From an uncultured Carnobacterium sp. (GTDB lineage Bacteria; Bacillota; Bacilli; Lactobacillales; Aerococcaceae): a stretch of 13,819 nucleotides of DNA. Positions 1 through 6,336 of this stretch are shown in pieces. Each line of letters starts with the position of its first letter. The first letter of the stretch is position 1. Below the pieces are notes generated by a model. The model was not told where the DNA came from and made no database searches. It saw only the letters and a list, made by a program, of their open reading frames with translations. The position numbers and the translations under genes were made by a program. The stretch is from positions 1-13,819 of the forward strand of contig CALJSD010000096.1 of assembly GCA_937976325.1 (NCBI GenBank), in the 5' to 3' direction.

Positions 1-1
1 A

Positions 2-346
2 AGTTGGAGAGAGAATACAATCTTTGCGACAGCAAGAGATAAGCAGTTGGCGTGGCTGAAAGAGCACGAAAAACAAATCGTGGCATGGATTCACTCGAAA
101 TATCCGAAGGTAGAAACAGTGCAGTTTGACTGGAATACACTAGAAGTTGGCCCCGTGAGCAATGGGGTAATGAATGTTGGATATAACTTGTCGGTTGAAG
201 GGAAGTTTAATGATATTCCAGAAACATTAATCTGGGTAGATTTCTTACTGGAAAAAGCAGACAGCATTCCAAAAATGTCGCAAATCAGAATGAACCAACC
301 GCCAAGTATCAAAAAAGATGACGGTGGAGTGTATGGTTTTGAGTAG
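2..346 (+). CDS. Family A paralogue 1 (5'-truncated by window edge)
   Basis: The frame is open from base 2, and the first visible residues (SWRENTIFATARDKQ) match residues 29-43 of the complete copies downstream, so about 28 N-terminal codons and the start lie outside the window. A TTG at 47 is an internal Leu codon, not the start. The visible part has the family's fixed elements: FDW, SNGV, GYNLSV, FN, then a proline-containing tail ending GFE. It differs from its neighbours after SNGV (MNV) and in the acidic stretch before the C-terminus (LEKADSIP). The function is unknown; the family is described under the copy at 373. Its presence at the edge means the array may have more copies upstream. 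Sure that it is a family member; no function can be given. Confidence 0.85.
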   Translation, partial: SWRENTIFATARDKQLAWLKEHEKQIVAWIHSKYPKVETVQFDWNTLEVGPVSNGVMNVGYNLSVEGKFNDIPETLIWVDFLLEKADSIPKMSQIRMNQPPSIKKDDGGVYGFE

Positions 347-372
347 CCGTCAAAAAAGATGGGAGTACAGAT

Positions 373-798
373 ATGAAAAAGAAAGCAGCAATAATCGGTA
401 GTACGCTCTTAGTATTAGCACTAGGTGGAGTGACAGCCTTGAATGTAACGAATCCCGACTGGAAAGCAAACACCATTTTTGCATCGACAAGAGATAAGCA
501 ATTAGCGTGGCTGAAAGAGCACGAAAAAGAAATCGTAGCATGGATTCACTCTAGGCATCCTAAAATTACCACTGTGAACTTCGATTGGAACACGTATCGA
601 GTAGGAGCTATTAGCAATGGTGTTCAAATAGTTGGGTATAATTTATCCGTAAAAGGAACGTTTAACGATAATCCAGATACGGTTTTGGTAATTGATTTTA
701 GCCTTAACAATGAAGACAGCATTCCAAATATGAAAGATATTGGAATGATTAATCCTCCGAGCATAAAAAAGGGCAAAGGCCTATATATTTTTGAGTAG
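373..798 (+). CDS. Family A paralogue 2, exported/anchored small protein of unknown function
   Basis: This 141-residue protein represents the family layout. MKKK is followed by a hydrophobic segment at about residues 5-24 (one membrane anchor or an uncleaved signal peptide; no lipobox Cys), a short linker NxxWxxNTIFA at about 28-37, an amphipathic helix-like stretch DKQLAWLKEHEKEIVAWIHS, then a domain with FDW (70-72), SNGV (81-84), LSV (91-93) and a proline-containing C-terminal tail ending IFE. The predicted topology puts about 100 residues outside the membrane. GGGAG at 361-365 lies 7 nt before the ATG. This is the most divergent leader of the set (NVTNPDWKANTIFAST where others have NVINPSWRENTIFAT). 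I do not recognise a named domain. An immunity-type role is inferred only from the tandem arrangement. Confidence 0.8.
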   Translation: MKKKAAIIGSTLLVLALGGVTALNVTNPDWKANTIFASTRDKQLAWLKEHEKEIVAWIHSRHPKITTVNFDWNTYRVGAISNGVQIVGYNLSVKGTFNDNPDTVLVIDFSLNNEDSIPNMKDIGMINPPSIKKGKGLYIFE

Positions 799-827
799 GT
801 TAGTTGAAAGAAAAGAGTGGGAAGAGT

Positions 828-1253
828 ATGAAAAAGAAAGCAGCAATTACAGCCAGCGTCCTCTTGTTACTTACAGTCGGTGGCGTCTCAGCGCTAAACG
901 TGATCAATCCAAGCTGGAGAGAAAACACAATTTTTGCGACTACAAGGGACAAGCAGCTTGCCTATCTTAAAGCGCACGAGAAAGAAATTATTGCATGGAT
1001 TCACTCAAAGTATCCGAAGGTAGAAACCGTCCAGTTTGATTGGAACACATATCAAGTGGGAGCAGTTAGTAATGGAGTTTCCAATAATGGATACAAACTA
1101 AGTGTAAAAGGTACGTTTAATGATCTCCCAGAAACTGTTCTTTATGTCAGCTTTAGTTTAGATGATGCTGATAGTATGCCAGATATTTCAAGAATGGGGA
1201 TGAATCATCCTCCGGGTATTCTTAAAAATGGAGTCCTTATTAATTATGAGTAA
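828..1253 (+). CDS. Family A paralogue 3, exported/anchored small protein of unknown function
   Basis: The frame opens at a TTG at 804, but the ATG at 828 gives MKKKAAIT and exactly 141 residues, matching the other copies, with GGGAAG just ahead at 819-824; the start is therefore placed at 828. The hydrophobic segment is at residues 5-24, FDW at 70-72 and SNGV at 81-84, and the protein ends NYE. It shares LAYLKAHEKEI with copy 4 only, whereas most other copies have LAWLKEHE, which suggests copying between these neighbours. The segment after SNGV is SNN, and the strand usually reading VDF is VSF here. Function unknown. Confidence 0.8.
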   Translation: MKKKAAITASVLLLLTVGGVSALNVINPSWRENTIFATTRDKQLAYLKAHEKEIIAWIHSKYPKVETVQFDWNTYQVGAVSNGVSNNGYKLSVKGTFNDLPETVLYVSFSLDDADSMPDISRMGMNHPPGILKNGVLINYE

Positions 1254-1265
1254 TGGAGTTTAGGT

Positions 1266-1691
1266 ATGAAAAAGAAAGTAGCAATTACAGCTAGCGCTTT
1301 GCTGTTACTGACAGTAGGTGGGATAACGACGCTCAACGTGATCAATCCAAGCTGGAGAGAGAACACGATTTTTGCGACGGCGAGAGACAAGCAGCTCGCC
1401 TATCTTAAAGCGCACGAGAAAGAAATCGTAGCGTGGATTCACTCAAAGTATCCGAAGGTAGAAACTGTTCAGTTTGACTGGGATACTTTAACAGTGGGCC
1501 CAGTAAGCAATGGCGTATCTATCAATGGATATAATTTATCGGTACAGGGTAAATTTAATAACATGCCGGAGACAGTATTGTACATTGATTTTAAATTAGA
1601 CAATAAAGACAGTATTCCAAGTGTTTCGAAAATGGGTATGAATAATCCACCACTTATAAAAAGTGATGGGGTTTGGAAACCGTATGAGTAA
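1266..1691 (+). CDS. Family A paralogue 4, exported/anchored small protein of unknown function
   Basis: A 141-residue protein starting 12 nt after the stop of copy 3, with GGAG at 1255-1258 as ribosome binding site. N-terminal hydrophobic segment at 5-24, NPSWRENTIFA at 28-38, DKQLAYLKAHEKEIVAW at 41-57, FDW at 70-72, SNGV at 81-84, GYNLSV at 88-93, ending PYE. The variable positions are SIN after SNGV, the QGKFNN strand, and KSDGVWK before the terminal YE. It is nearly identical to copy 3 up to about residue 72 and then diverges. Function unknown. Confidence 0.8.
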   Translation: MKKKVAITASALLLLTVGGITTLNVINPSWRENTIFATARDKQLAYLKAHEKEIVAWIHSKYPKVETVQFDWDTLTVGPVSNGVSINGYNLSVQGKFNNMPETVLYIDFKLDNKDSIPSVSKMGMNNPPLIKSDGVWKPYE

Positions 1692-1748
1692 TTAAAAGAT
1701 GTTTCTTGTTCGAAGGATGGAATTACTAAAGGGGAGTGAGGGATAGTG

Positions 1749-2174
1749 ATGAAAAAGAAAACAGCAATTACAGCAAGTGCACTGTTATTACTGACAGTAG
1801 GTGGCGTGACGACGCTCAACGTGATCAATCCAAGCTGGAGAGAGAACACAATCTTTGCGACGGCAAGAGACAAGCAGTTAGCGTGGTTGAAAGAACATGA
1901 AGAAGAGATTGTAAAATGGATGCACTCTGTCTATCCAAAGGTAGAGTCTGTGCAATTTGACTGGAACTCACTACATGTCGGACCTGTAAGCAATGGGGTG
2001 TCTCTAAATGGGTATAATTTGTCGGTCGAGGGAACGTTTAATGAAATTCCAGAAACAGTTATTTGGGTAGATTTTTTAATGCCCGGTGAAGGGGATATTC
2101 CACAAATGAGTCAAATTAGAATGAATCAACGCCCCAGTATCAAACGTGGCGGTACGATTTATGACTATGAGTAA
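1749..2174 (+). CDS. Family A paralogue 5, exported/anchored small protein of unknown function
   Basis: The frame opens at a GTG at 1746, immediately followed by an ATG at 1749. The ATG gives the family N-terminus MKKKTAIT and 141 residues, so it is preferred. Purine-rich sequence (GGGGAG at 1731-1736 and GAGGGA at 1738-1743) provides the ribosome binding site. The 57-bp gap from copy 4 is longer than most gaps in the array, but I see no convincing promoter or terminator in it. Family layout as in copy 2; specific features are HEEEIVKWMHSVYPK, SLN after SNGV, a Gly/Pro-rich MPGEGDIP where others have a charged turn, and a C-terminus ending DYE. Function unknown. Confidence 0.8.
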   Translation: MKKKTAITASALLLLTVGGVTTLNVINPSWRENTIFATARDKQLAWLKEHEEEIVKWMHSVYPKVESVQFDWNSLHVGPVSNGVSLNGYNLSVEGTFNEIPETVIWVDFLMPGEGDIPQMSQIRMNQRPSIKRGGTIYDYE

Positions 2175-2189
2175 AAAGGTGAAACCGTA

Positions 2190-2615
2190 ATGAAAAAGAA
2201 AGCAGTAATTACAGCAAGCGCCCTCCTGTTACTGACAGTAGGTGGCGTGACGGCGCTCAACGTAATCAATCCAAGCTGGAGAGAGAACACGATTTTTGCG
2301 ACGACGAGAGACAAGCAGCTCGCATGGTTAAAAGAGCACGAAGAAGAAATTGTGGCGTGGGTGCATTCAAGATATCCAAAAGTTGAAACTATTCAATTTG
2401 ATTGGAATACATTAAAAGTGATAGCGGGGAGTAATGGAGTGGCCATTATTGGCTACAATTTATCAGTCCGCGGAGTTTTTAATGATAATCCCCAAACTAT
2501 AATTATTGTGGATTTTCTGATGGAAAAGGATGATGACATTCCTAATTTATCTCAAATTAGAATGAATCAACCGCCGATGATTAGAAAAGGAAAGATAATC
2601 GATAATTATGACTAG
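2190..2615 (+). CDS. Family A paralogue 6, exported/anchored small protein of unknown function
   Basis: A 141-residue protein preceded by AAAAGGTGAAACCGTA, in which AGGTGA is a good match to the end of 16S rRNA. It starts 15 nt after the previous stop. The hydrophobic anchor is at 5-24. The usual VGPVSNGV or VGAVSNGV becomes VIAGSNGV here, followed by AIIGYNLSV. This loses the Gly-Pro/Ala step kept elsewhere and makes the segment more hydrophobic. It ends NYD, the only copy whose terminal acidic residue is Asp rather than Glu at this spot. Function unknown. Confidence 0.8.
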   Translation: MKKKAVITASALLLLTVGGVTALNVINPSWRENTIFATTRDKQLAWLKEHEEEIVAWVHSRYPKVETIQFDWNTLKVIAGSNGVAIIGYNLSVRGVFNDNPQTIIIVDFLMEKDDDIPNLSQIRMNQPPMIRKGKIIDNYD

Positions 2616-2633
2616 TGAAAAGGTGAAACCGTA

Positions 2634-3068
2634 ATGAAAAAGAAATCAGCAATTACAGCAAGCACCCTACTGTTACTGACAGTAGGCGGCGTGACGGCGC
2701 TCAACGTCATTAATCCAAGTTGGAGAGAGAATACGATTTTTGCGACGGCAAGAGATAAGCAGTTAGCGTGGTTGAAAGAACATCAAAAAGAAATTGTTGA
2801 GTGGATGCAGTTGTATTATCCTAAGCTCCAATCAATTCAATTTGATTGGAGTACATTAGAAGTTGGGGCTGTTAGTAACGGAGTCTTTACAACAGAATAT
2901 GACCTATCTGTAAAGGGGACTTTTAACGAAATTTCAGACACTGAGATTTATATTGACTTCACTCTAAATAAACCAGATGACATCCCAAGTATGTCTAATA
3001 TAAAGTTGAACGAACCTCCTCGTATATGGAAAGGGAATGGATATTATATTTATGACGGACTTAATTAA
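2634..3068 (+). CDS. Family A paralogue 7, exported/anchored small protein with extended C-terminus
   Basis: A 144-residue member carrying the same bases ahead of its start as copy 6 (AAAAGGTGAAACCGTAATG), evidence of a recent unit duplication. The N-terminal third is standard. The middle is the most divergent of copies 3-8: HQKEIVEWMQLYYPKLQSIQFDW, FTTEYDLSV after SNGV, and NEPPRIWK. Where all other copies stop at an aromatic-acidic pair, this one reads YIYDGLN and stops three residues later, probably by loss of the ancestral stop. The roughly 47 bp after it are AT-rich with no clear terminator. Function unknown. Confidence 0.78.
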   Translation: MKKKSAITASTLLLLTVGGVTALNVINPSWRENTIFATARDKQLAWLKEHQKEIVEWMQLYYPKLQSIQFDWSTLEVGAVSNGVFTTEYDLSVKGTFNEISDTEIYIDFTLNKPDDIPSMSNIKLNEPPRIWKGNGYYIYDGLN

Positions 3069-3115
3069 TTTTAATAAATTATATACGAATAGCCTGATTT
3101 AGTGGGGTGACTATT

Positions 3116-3541
3116 ATGAAAAAGAAAACAGCAATTACAGCAAGCGCCCTGCTGTTACTGACAGTGGGTGGTGTAACAGCGCTGAACGTGATCAATCCAA
3201 GCTGGAGAGAGAATACGATTTTTGCGACGGCAAGAGACAAGCAATCGGCATGGGTGAAAGCGCACGAAGAAGAAATTGTGGCGTGGATTCGTTCTAGGTA
3301 TCCAAAAATAGAATCTGTACAGTTTGATTGGAATACTCTAGAGGTTGGAGCTGTAAGCAATGGAGTCTTTGCTGAGTCATACAATTTATCGGTAAAAGGG
3401 ACCTTTAATAATAATCAAAAGACAATAATTTTTATTGATTTTAGATTAGAGCGCCCAGATGGCATTCCAGAGATGTCTCGGATAGGAATGAATCATCATC
3501 CAAGAATAGAAAAAGATGGAGTATACTACATTTTTGAATAA
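3116..3541 (+). CDS. Family A paralogue 8, exported/anchored small protein of unknown function
   Basis: The frame opens at a GTG at 3107, but the ATG at 3116 gives MKKKTAIT and 141 residues with TGGGGTG (3103-3109) spaced 6 nt before it, so 3116 is chosen. Family layout is complete: anchor at 5-24, FDW at 70-72, SNGV at 81-84, ending IFE. DKQ is followed by SAWVKAHEEE rather than LAWLKEHE, and the variable loop after SNGV is FAES. It is the last copy; the next gene, of an unrelated membrane family, begins 25 nt downstream and is presumably co-transcribed. Function unknown. Confidence 0.8.
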   Translation: MKKKTAITASALLLLTVGGVTALNVINPSWRENTIFATARDKQSAWVKAHEEEIVAWIRSRYPKIESVQFDWNTLEVGAVSNGVFAESYNLSVKGTFNNNQKTIIFIDFRLERPDGIPEMSRIGMNHHPRIEKDGVYYIFE

Positions 3542-3566
3542 TCTACATCGAAAAGGAGGGGAAGCC

Positions 3567-4225
3567 TTGAACAAATTAACGTTTAAAGATTCGACGTCTA
3601 CGTGCCACAAAATCGTGACGGACGCGAAAGGGAAAAATATCTTATGGATACGAGTACCATTTCACCAAATACATATACTTTTGGGTTCTTGCCAAAAGAA
3701 GTTGTTGTAGAAATGGTAGAAATTGATGCTCACAATCGTAGTTTAGAACAAAAAGTAAAAACATCTCCAAAATATGTAGCCGTAGCGGCATTAGGGCAAG
3801 TTATTTCAACGGTGTTATTTAGATATTTTCATCAATTATTTTTAAAATATCATATTCACCAACAAGTGTTATTAAAATGCTTATTATTTCTTTTCTCGTT
3901 TTTTGTAGCATATTTATTAGCAAAACTATATATTCAAGTAATGAAGAATAAAGTGAAGGACAGATTACCTTCAAATTCCAAAAGATATATTGCGAGATTT
4001 ACAACAGGAAATAAGAGACATTTTTCAGGTTGGTCTATACTAGTCGTTAATCTTATCATATTTATTTTCTTTATGAACTTAAACAACGGAACCGAAGGAG
4101 TGATACTTGTTCTTAATTCAATGGTCGCTCATTTATTCTTTGTGTGTTGGTTAGGAATGGAACCGATAGATTTTGATTATGAAAAACAATTGTTAAAGCT
4201 TGTCTCAATTGAAGAGATACAGTAA
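3567..4225 (+). pseudogene. Family B paralogue 1, DUF443-like membrane protein, frameshifted
   Basis: A near-perfect ribosome binding site AAAGGAGGGG (3552-3561) precedes a TTG start at 3567 encoding NKLTF, as in the intact copy at 4241. After codon 22 the reading frame fails: the A-run at 3633-3637 has five A, while the sister gene needs six in this frame. Unshifted translation stops at 3710 (47 residues). Restoring one A gives a 219-residue protein colinear with the 220-residue sister: KYLMDTSTISPN, FGFLPK, three to four membrane segments, LPSNSKRYIARF, and a tail LVSIEEIQ. An in-frame ATG at 3644 could yield a shortened protein lacking about 26 N-terminal residues, but its ribosome binding site is poor. 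It may be a true pseudogene, a phase-variable gene, or a sequencing error. Confidence 0.75.
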
Positions 4226-4240
4226 AACCGAGGAGAATAT

Positions 4241-4903
4241 ATGAACAAACTAACTTTTAACGCTTCGAAGTCTATATGTCACAAAATCGTTACAGACTCG
4301 AAGGGAAAAAAATATCTTATGGACACGAGTACCATCAGCCCCAACGTGTATGGTTTTGGATTTTTACCCAAAAGAGTGCGTGTTGAAATGGTTGAGATTG
4401 ATAAAAAAAGTCGCCTTTTTGATAAGAAAACAAAAGTTAATGGAGCGGTAGTGGCAGGTGTAGGGGCGTTCGCAAGTACACCTCTCCTATCAAAGTCGAT
4501 AACGAAACTACTGGATGGGATGCTGGATAGCTATCATATTCACCAACAGCCTTTTCTAAAGTACGGAATTTTTCTAGGGACTTTCATTTTGGCATTCTTA
4601 ATAGCGCTAGTAATGATAGGAGTTTCTAGATTCAAGGTATCAAAGAAACTTCCTTCTAATCCTAAAAAGTATATCGCTACATTTAGAACAGAAGGTAAAA
4701 ACAATGCGAGTTATTATATTTTTCTGGCCATTATTGCAGTCCTCCTTTTCTTTTACGCAAAAGCACCTTCTTGGGGAGAATTATTATTGATATATAATAT
4801 GATGTTCGCATTTTGGCTATTTTTTGTTTGGCTGGTGGAAGTCCCTGTTGATAATATGTACAATAATAAAATTATTACACTTGAATCAATCGAAGAAAAA
4901 TAA
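4241..4903 (+). CDS. Family B paralogue 2, multi-pass membrane protein resembling DUF443 (TsaI-like)
   Basis: The protein has 220 residues and starts at an ATG 15 nt after the previous stop, with a purine-rich GAGGAG site. The layout is a polar N-terminal part of about 65 residues (with KKYLMDTS at 23-30 and FLPK at 41-44), hydrophobic segments at about 68-85 (weak), 107-128, 157-173 and 178-203, and a basic loop KKLPSNPKKYIATF (135-148) between them. The YLMD...FLPK...(K)LPSNPKKY pattern and helix layout resemble the Firmicutes DUF443/TIGR01218 'tandem-type' family from memory. One staphylococcal member, TsaI, protects against the type VII-secreted membrane-depolarising toxin TspA. The immunity role here is inferred. 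Tail LESIEEK parallels the sister genes. Confidence 0.7.
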   Translation: MNKLTFNASKSICHKIVTDSKGKKYLMDTSTISPNVYGFGFLPKRVRVEMVEIDKKSRLFDKKTKVNGAVVAGVGAFASTPLLSKSITKLLDGMLDSYHIHQQPFLKYGIFLGTFILAFLIALVMIGVSRFKVSKKLPSNPKKYIATFRTEGKNNASYYIFLAIIAVLLFFYAKAPSWGELLLIYNMMFAFWLFFVWLVEVPVDNMYNNKIITLESIEEK

Positions 4904-4924
4904 CGAACCAAAAATGGAGGAAAA

Positions 4925-5587
4925 ATGATAAAACTGAAATTTACCCCATCTAACATTGGAGGATTTTATATCATGGAGACCTCTGATGGGAAGCAAACGA
5001 TTATCGATAATAGTTCGGTTAGTCATAAGGGAATTGTTTGGGGAGCATTACCTAATCAATTTACTGTAACGGCCTATGCGCTGGATAAGAATGACGTTAA
5101 ATTTGAATATGGAAATAAGTTCATTAGTAAAGATAGAGTGAAGGAAATGGCGATTCTTTTTCTACCCATTATTGGTGGTTTGTATCGTTGGATTTCATCT
5201 ATGCTTCAACTTCCAAATACGAGCGCACAGATGATGAAGTTGCTATTCTTTTCACTCTCTCTGATAGTAGGATACTTAATTATTAAAGGTTCGATTTTCT
5301 TTTCTCGAAAGAAAGTTCTTAAGAGATTAGGCGGCAATCCTGCAAAATTTCAACTAACCTTTAAAACAAATGGAAAGAGAAATTTCATAGGATGTGTTTT
5401 TCCGTTGCTAAATGTTCTTTGCTTCCTTTTGTTCTGGTTTATTGGGGATGGAACAGAGGTGTTCTTTTTAATGCTGAATATGGTCTTTGCGCTGTTGGCG
5501 TGTATTGTGTCGGTAGCAGCCGTTCCAGTGCAACTTTATTACGAAAGGAATACGATTGATCTAGTATCCATAGAAGAAATACAATGA
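4925..5587 (+). CDS. Family B paralogue 3, divergent multi-pass membrane protein (DUF443-like)
   Basis: A 220-residue protein with a strong AATGGAGGAAAA site just ahead of the ATG. The N-terminus (MIKLKFTPSNIGGFYIMETSDGKQTIIDNSSVS) is clearly divergent from copies 1 and 2, but the order is kept: polar N-terminal domain, a GALPN step where they have GFLPK, hydrophobic segments at about 75-90, 99-119, 153-172 and 177-201, a LGGNPAKFQLTFKTNGK loop in place of LPSNPKKYIATF, and a tail LVSIEEIQ identical to copy 1. Its stop overlaps an ATG at 5584, although the next gene more likely starts at 5605. Family assignment is by colinearity and moderately sure; function unknown. Confidence 0.68.
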   Translation: MIKLKFTPSNIGGFYIMETSDGKQTIIDNSSVSHKGIVWGALPNQFTVTAYALDKNDVKFEYGNKFISKDRVKEMAILFLPIIGGLYRWISSMLQLPNTSAQMMKLLFFSLSLIVGYLIIKGSIFFSRKKVLKRLGGNPAKFQLTFKTNGKRNFIGCVFPLLNVLCFLLFWFIGDGTEVFFLMLNMVFALLACIVSVAAVPVQLYYERNTIDLVSIEEIQ

Positions 5588-5604
5588 TTTTTAGGAGTAT
5601 TCAT

Positions 5605-5973
5605 ATGAAAAAGATAGTGAGTTTCCTCATGCTTACGTTAAGTTTTTTTATTCTAGTAGCCTGTTCAAATAAGCCTAGCAAAGAAGCGATGAATGAGGAG
5701 CTAAAGAAGCCTGAAGTTGTTGCGGTAATCGAAGAAAGCTTAAAAAATCTAGATAGCGATGCATTTACTGAAAAAGGAAAAATAAAATCGTATGAAATTA
5801 ATTACGATAAAACCGAATATAATTCTCGCCGAGGAATTGAGATAGAAATTTATATTAATGGAGATAGTAATTTGAAAATCAATAGCCTTATCACTAAGGA
5901 TAATGGTAAATATGACGTTGCGGTCTCTGTAGAATCCAAAGAGCTCGATGATTTCTTGGAGGGTAGAAAATGA
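5605..5973 (+). CDS. Family C paralogue 1, small lipoprotein resembling DUF1310
   Basis: The frame extends up to an ATG at 5584, but the ATG at 5605 has AGGAG at 5593-5597 and begins MKKIVSFLML, a lipoprotein signal with lipobox LVAC (residues 17-20, Cys20 the expected lipidation site). The 122-residue precursor would give a roughly 103-residue protein held on the outer face of the membrane. The mature part reads MNEELKKPEVVAVIEESLKNLD, then IKSYEINYDKTEYN, GIEIEIYINGDSNLKIN, and SKELDDFLEGRK. This order (helix, IKSYEI-Y, Y/F-INGD-NL, SKEL) matches my recollection of the streptococcal DUF1310 family, also often tandem. No biochemical role is known to me. It ends in a 4-nt overlap with the next copy. 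Confidence 0.72.
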   Translation: MKKIVSFLMLTLSFFILVACSNKPSKEAMNEELKKPEVVAVIEESLKNLDSDAFTEKGKIKSYEINYDKTEYNSRRGIEIEIYINGDSNLKINSLITKDNGKYDVAVSVESKELDDFLEGRK

Positions 5974-6336
5974 AAAAGCTGATACATCTACTCTTACTTA
6001 CGTTTAGTGTTTTCTTTCTAGTAGCCTGTTCAAATAGTCCTACCAAAGAAGCGATGAATGAGGAGCTAAAGAAACCAGAAGGTATTGCGGTAATCGAGAA
6101 AAGTTTAAAAAATCGATAAGGGTGCATTAACTGAAGAAGGGAAAATAAAATCGTATGAAATTAATTACGATAAAACATATTATAACTCTCGTGGAGGAAT
6201 TGAAATAGAAATTTATATTAATGGTAATAGTAATTTAAAACTCAATAGTCTTATTACTAAGAATCGAGACGAATATAAAGTTTCAGTGTCTGTACAATCC
6301 AAAGCACTTGTCGATTTCTTGGAGGATAGGAAATGA
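5970..6336 (+). pseudogene. Family C paralogue 2, DUF1310-like lipoprotein gene broken by a 2-nt loss
   Basis: The ATG at 5970 overlaps the TGA of the previous copy (ATGA). It encodes MKKLIHLLLLTFSVFFLVACS, a lipoprotein signal with lipobox LVAC, and then NEELKKPEGIAVIEKSLKN before a TAA at 6117-6119, giving only 49 residues. Compared with copy 1, AAT CTA GAT has become AAT CGAT, a loss of two bases near 6113-6116. Reading on in the shifted frame restores the whole C-terminal half: GALTEEGKIKSYEINYDKT, IEIYINGNSNLKLNSLITK, and SKALVDFLEDRK ending at TGA 6334-6336. The intact downstream half implies a recent break, or a sequencing error. Codon structure beyond the break is still gene-like. Confidence 0.78.

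Larger units (their letters stand above)
2..3541 (+). repeat. Tandem gene array of family A, eight units of about 0.43-0.47 kb
   Basis: Eight paralogous genes follow one another on the same strand with gaps of about 10-60 bp. The first third of each unit (start codon to the DKQ codons, about 130 bp) is nearly identical at DNA level in copies 3-8, while the 3' half is much more divergent. Copies 6 and 7 also share the same bases before the start codon (AAAAGGTGAAACCGTAATG), so the duplicated unit includes the ribosome binding site. I see no terminator between units. Such homologous direct repeats would favour unequal crossing-over and gene conversion, so copy number may vary between strains (inference). 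Confidence 0.85.

Noticed and set aside
1469..1873. Minus-strand open frames across the family A array (also 91-312, 3079-3384)
   Set aside because: They recur antisense to conserved parts of the paralogues, lack ribosome binding sites, and are by-products of coding sequence.
2..3541. Repetitive array as a CRISPR or a minisatellite
   Set aside because: The repeat unit is a complete gene of about 0.43 kb with start, stop and ribosome binding site; there are no short repeats with unique spacers.
3625..3644. Programmed -1 ribosomal frameshift joining the two parts of the DUF443-like gene
   Set aside because: The site reads G AAA AAT in the zero frame, not a canonical X XXY YYZ slippery heptamer; intact sister genes need no shift, and a five-A run is short for transcriptional slippage.
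5584..5604. ATG at 5584 as start of the first family C lipoprotein
   Set aside because: It would put seven extra residues before the lipoprotein signal, and the ATG at 5605 has the well-spaced AGGAG.
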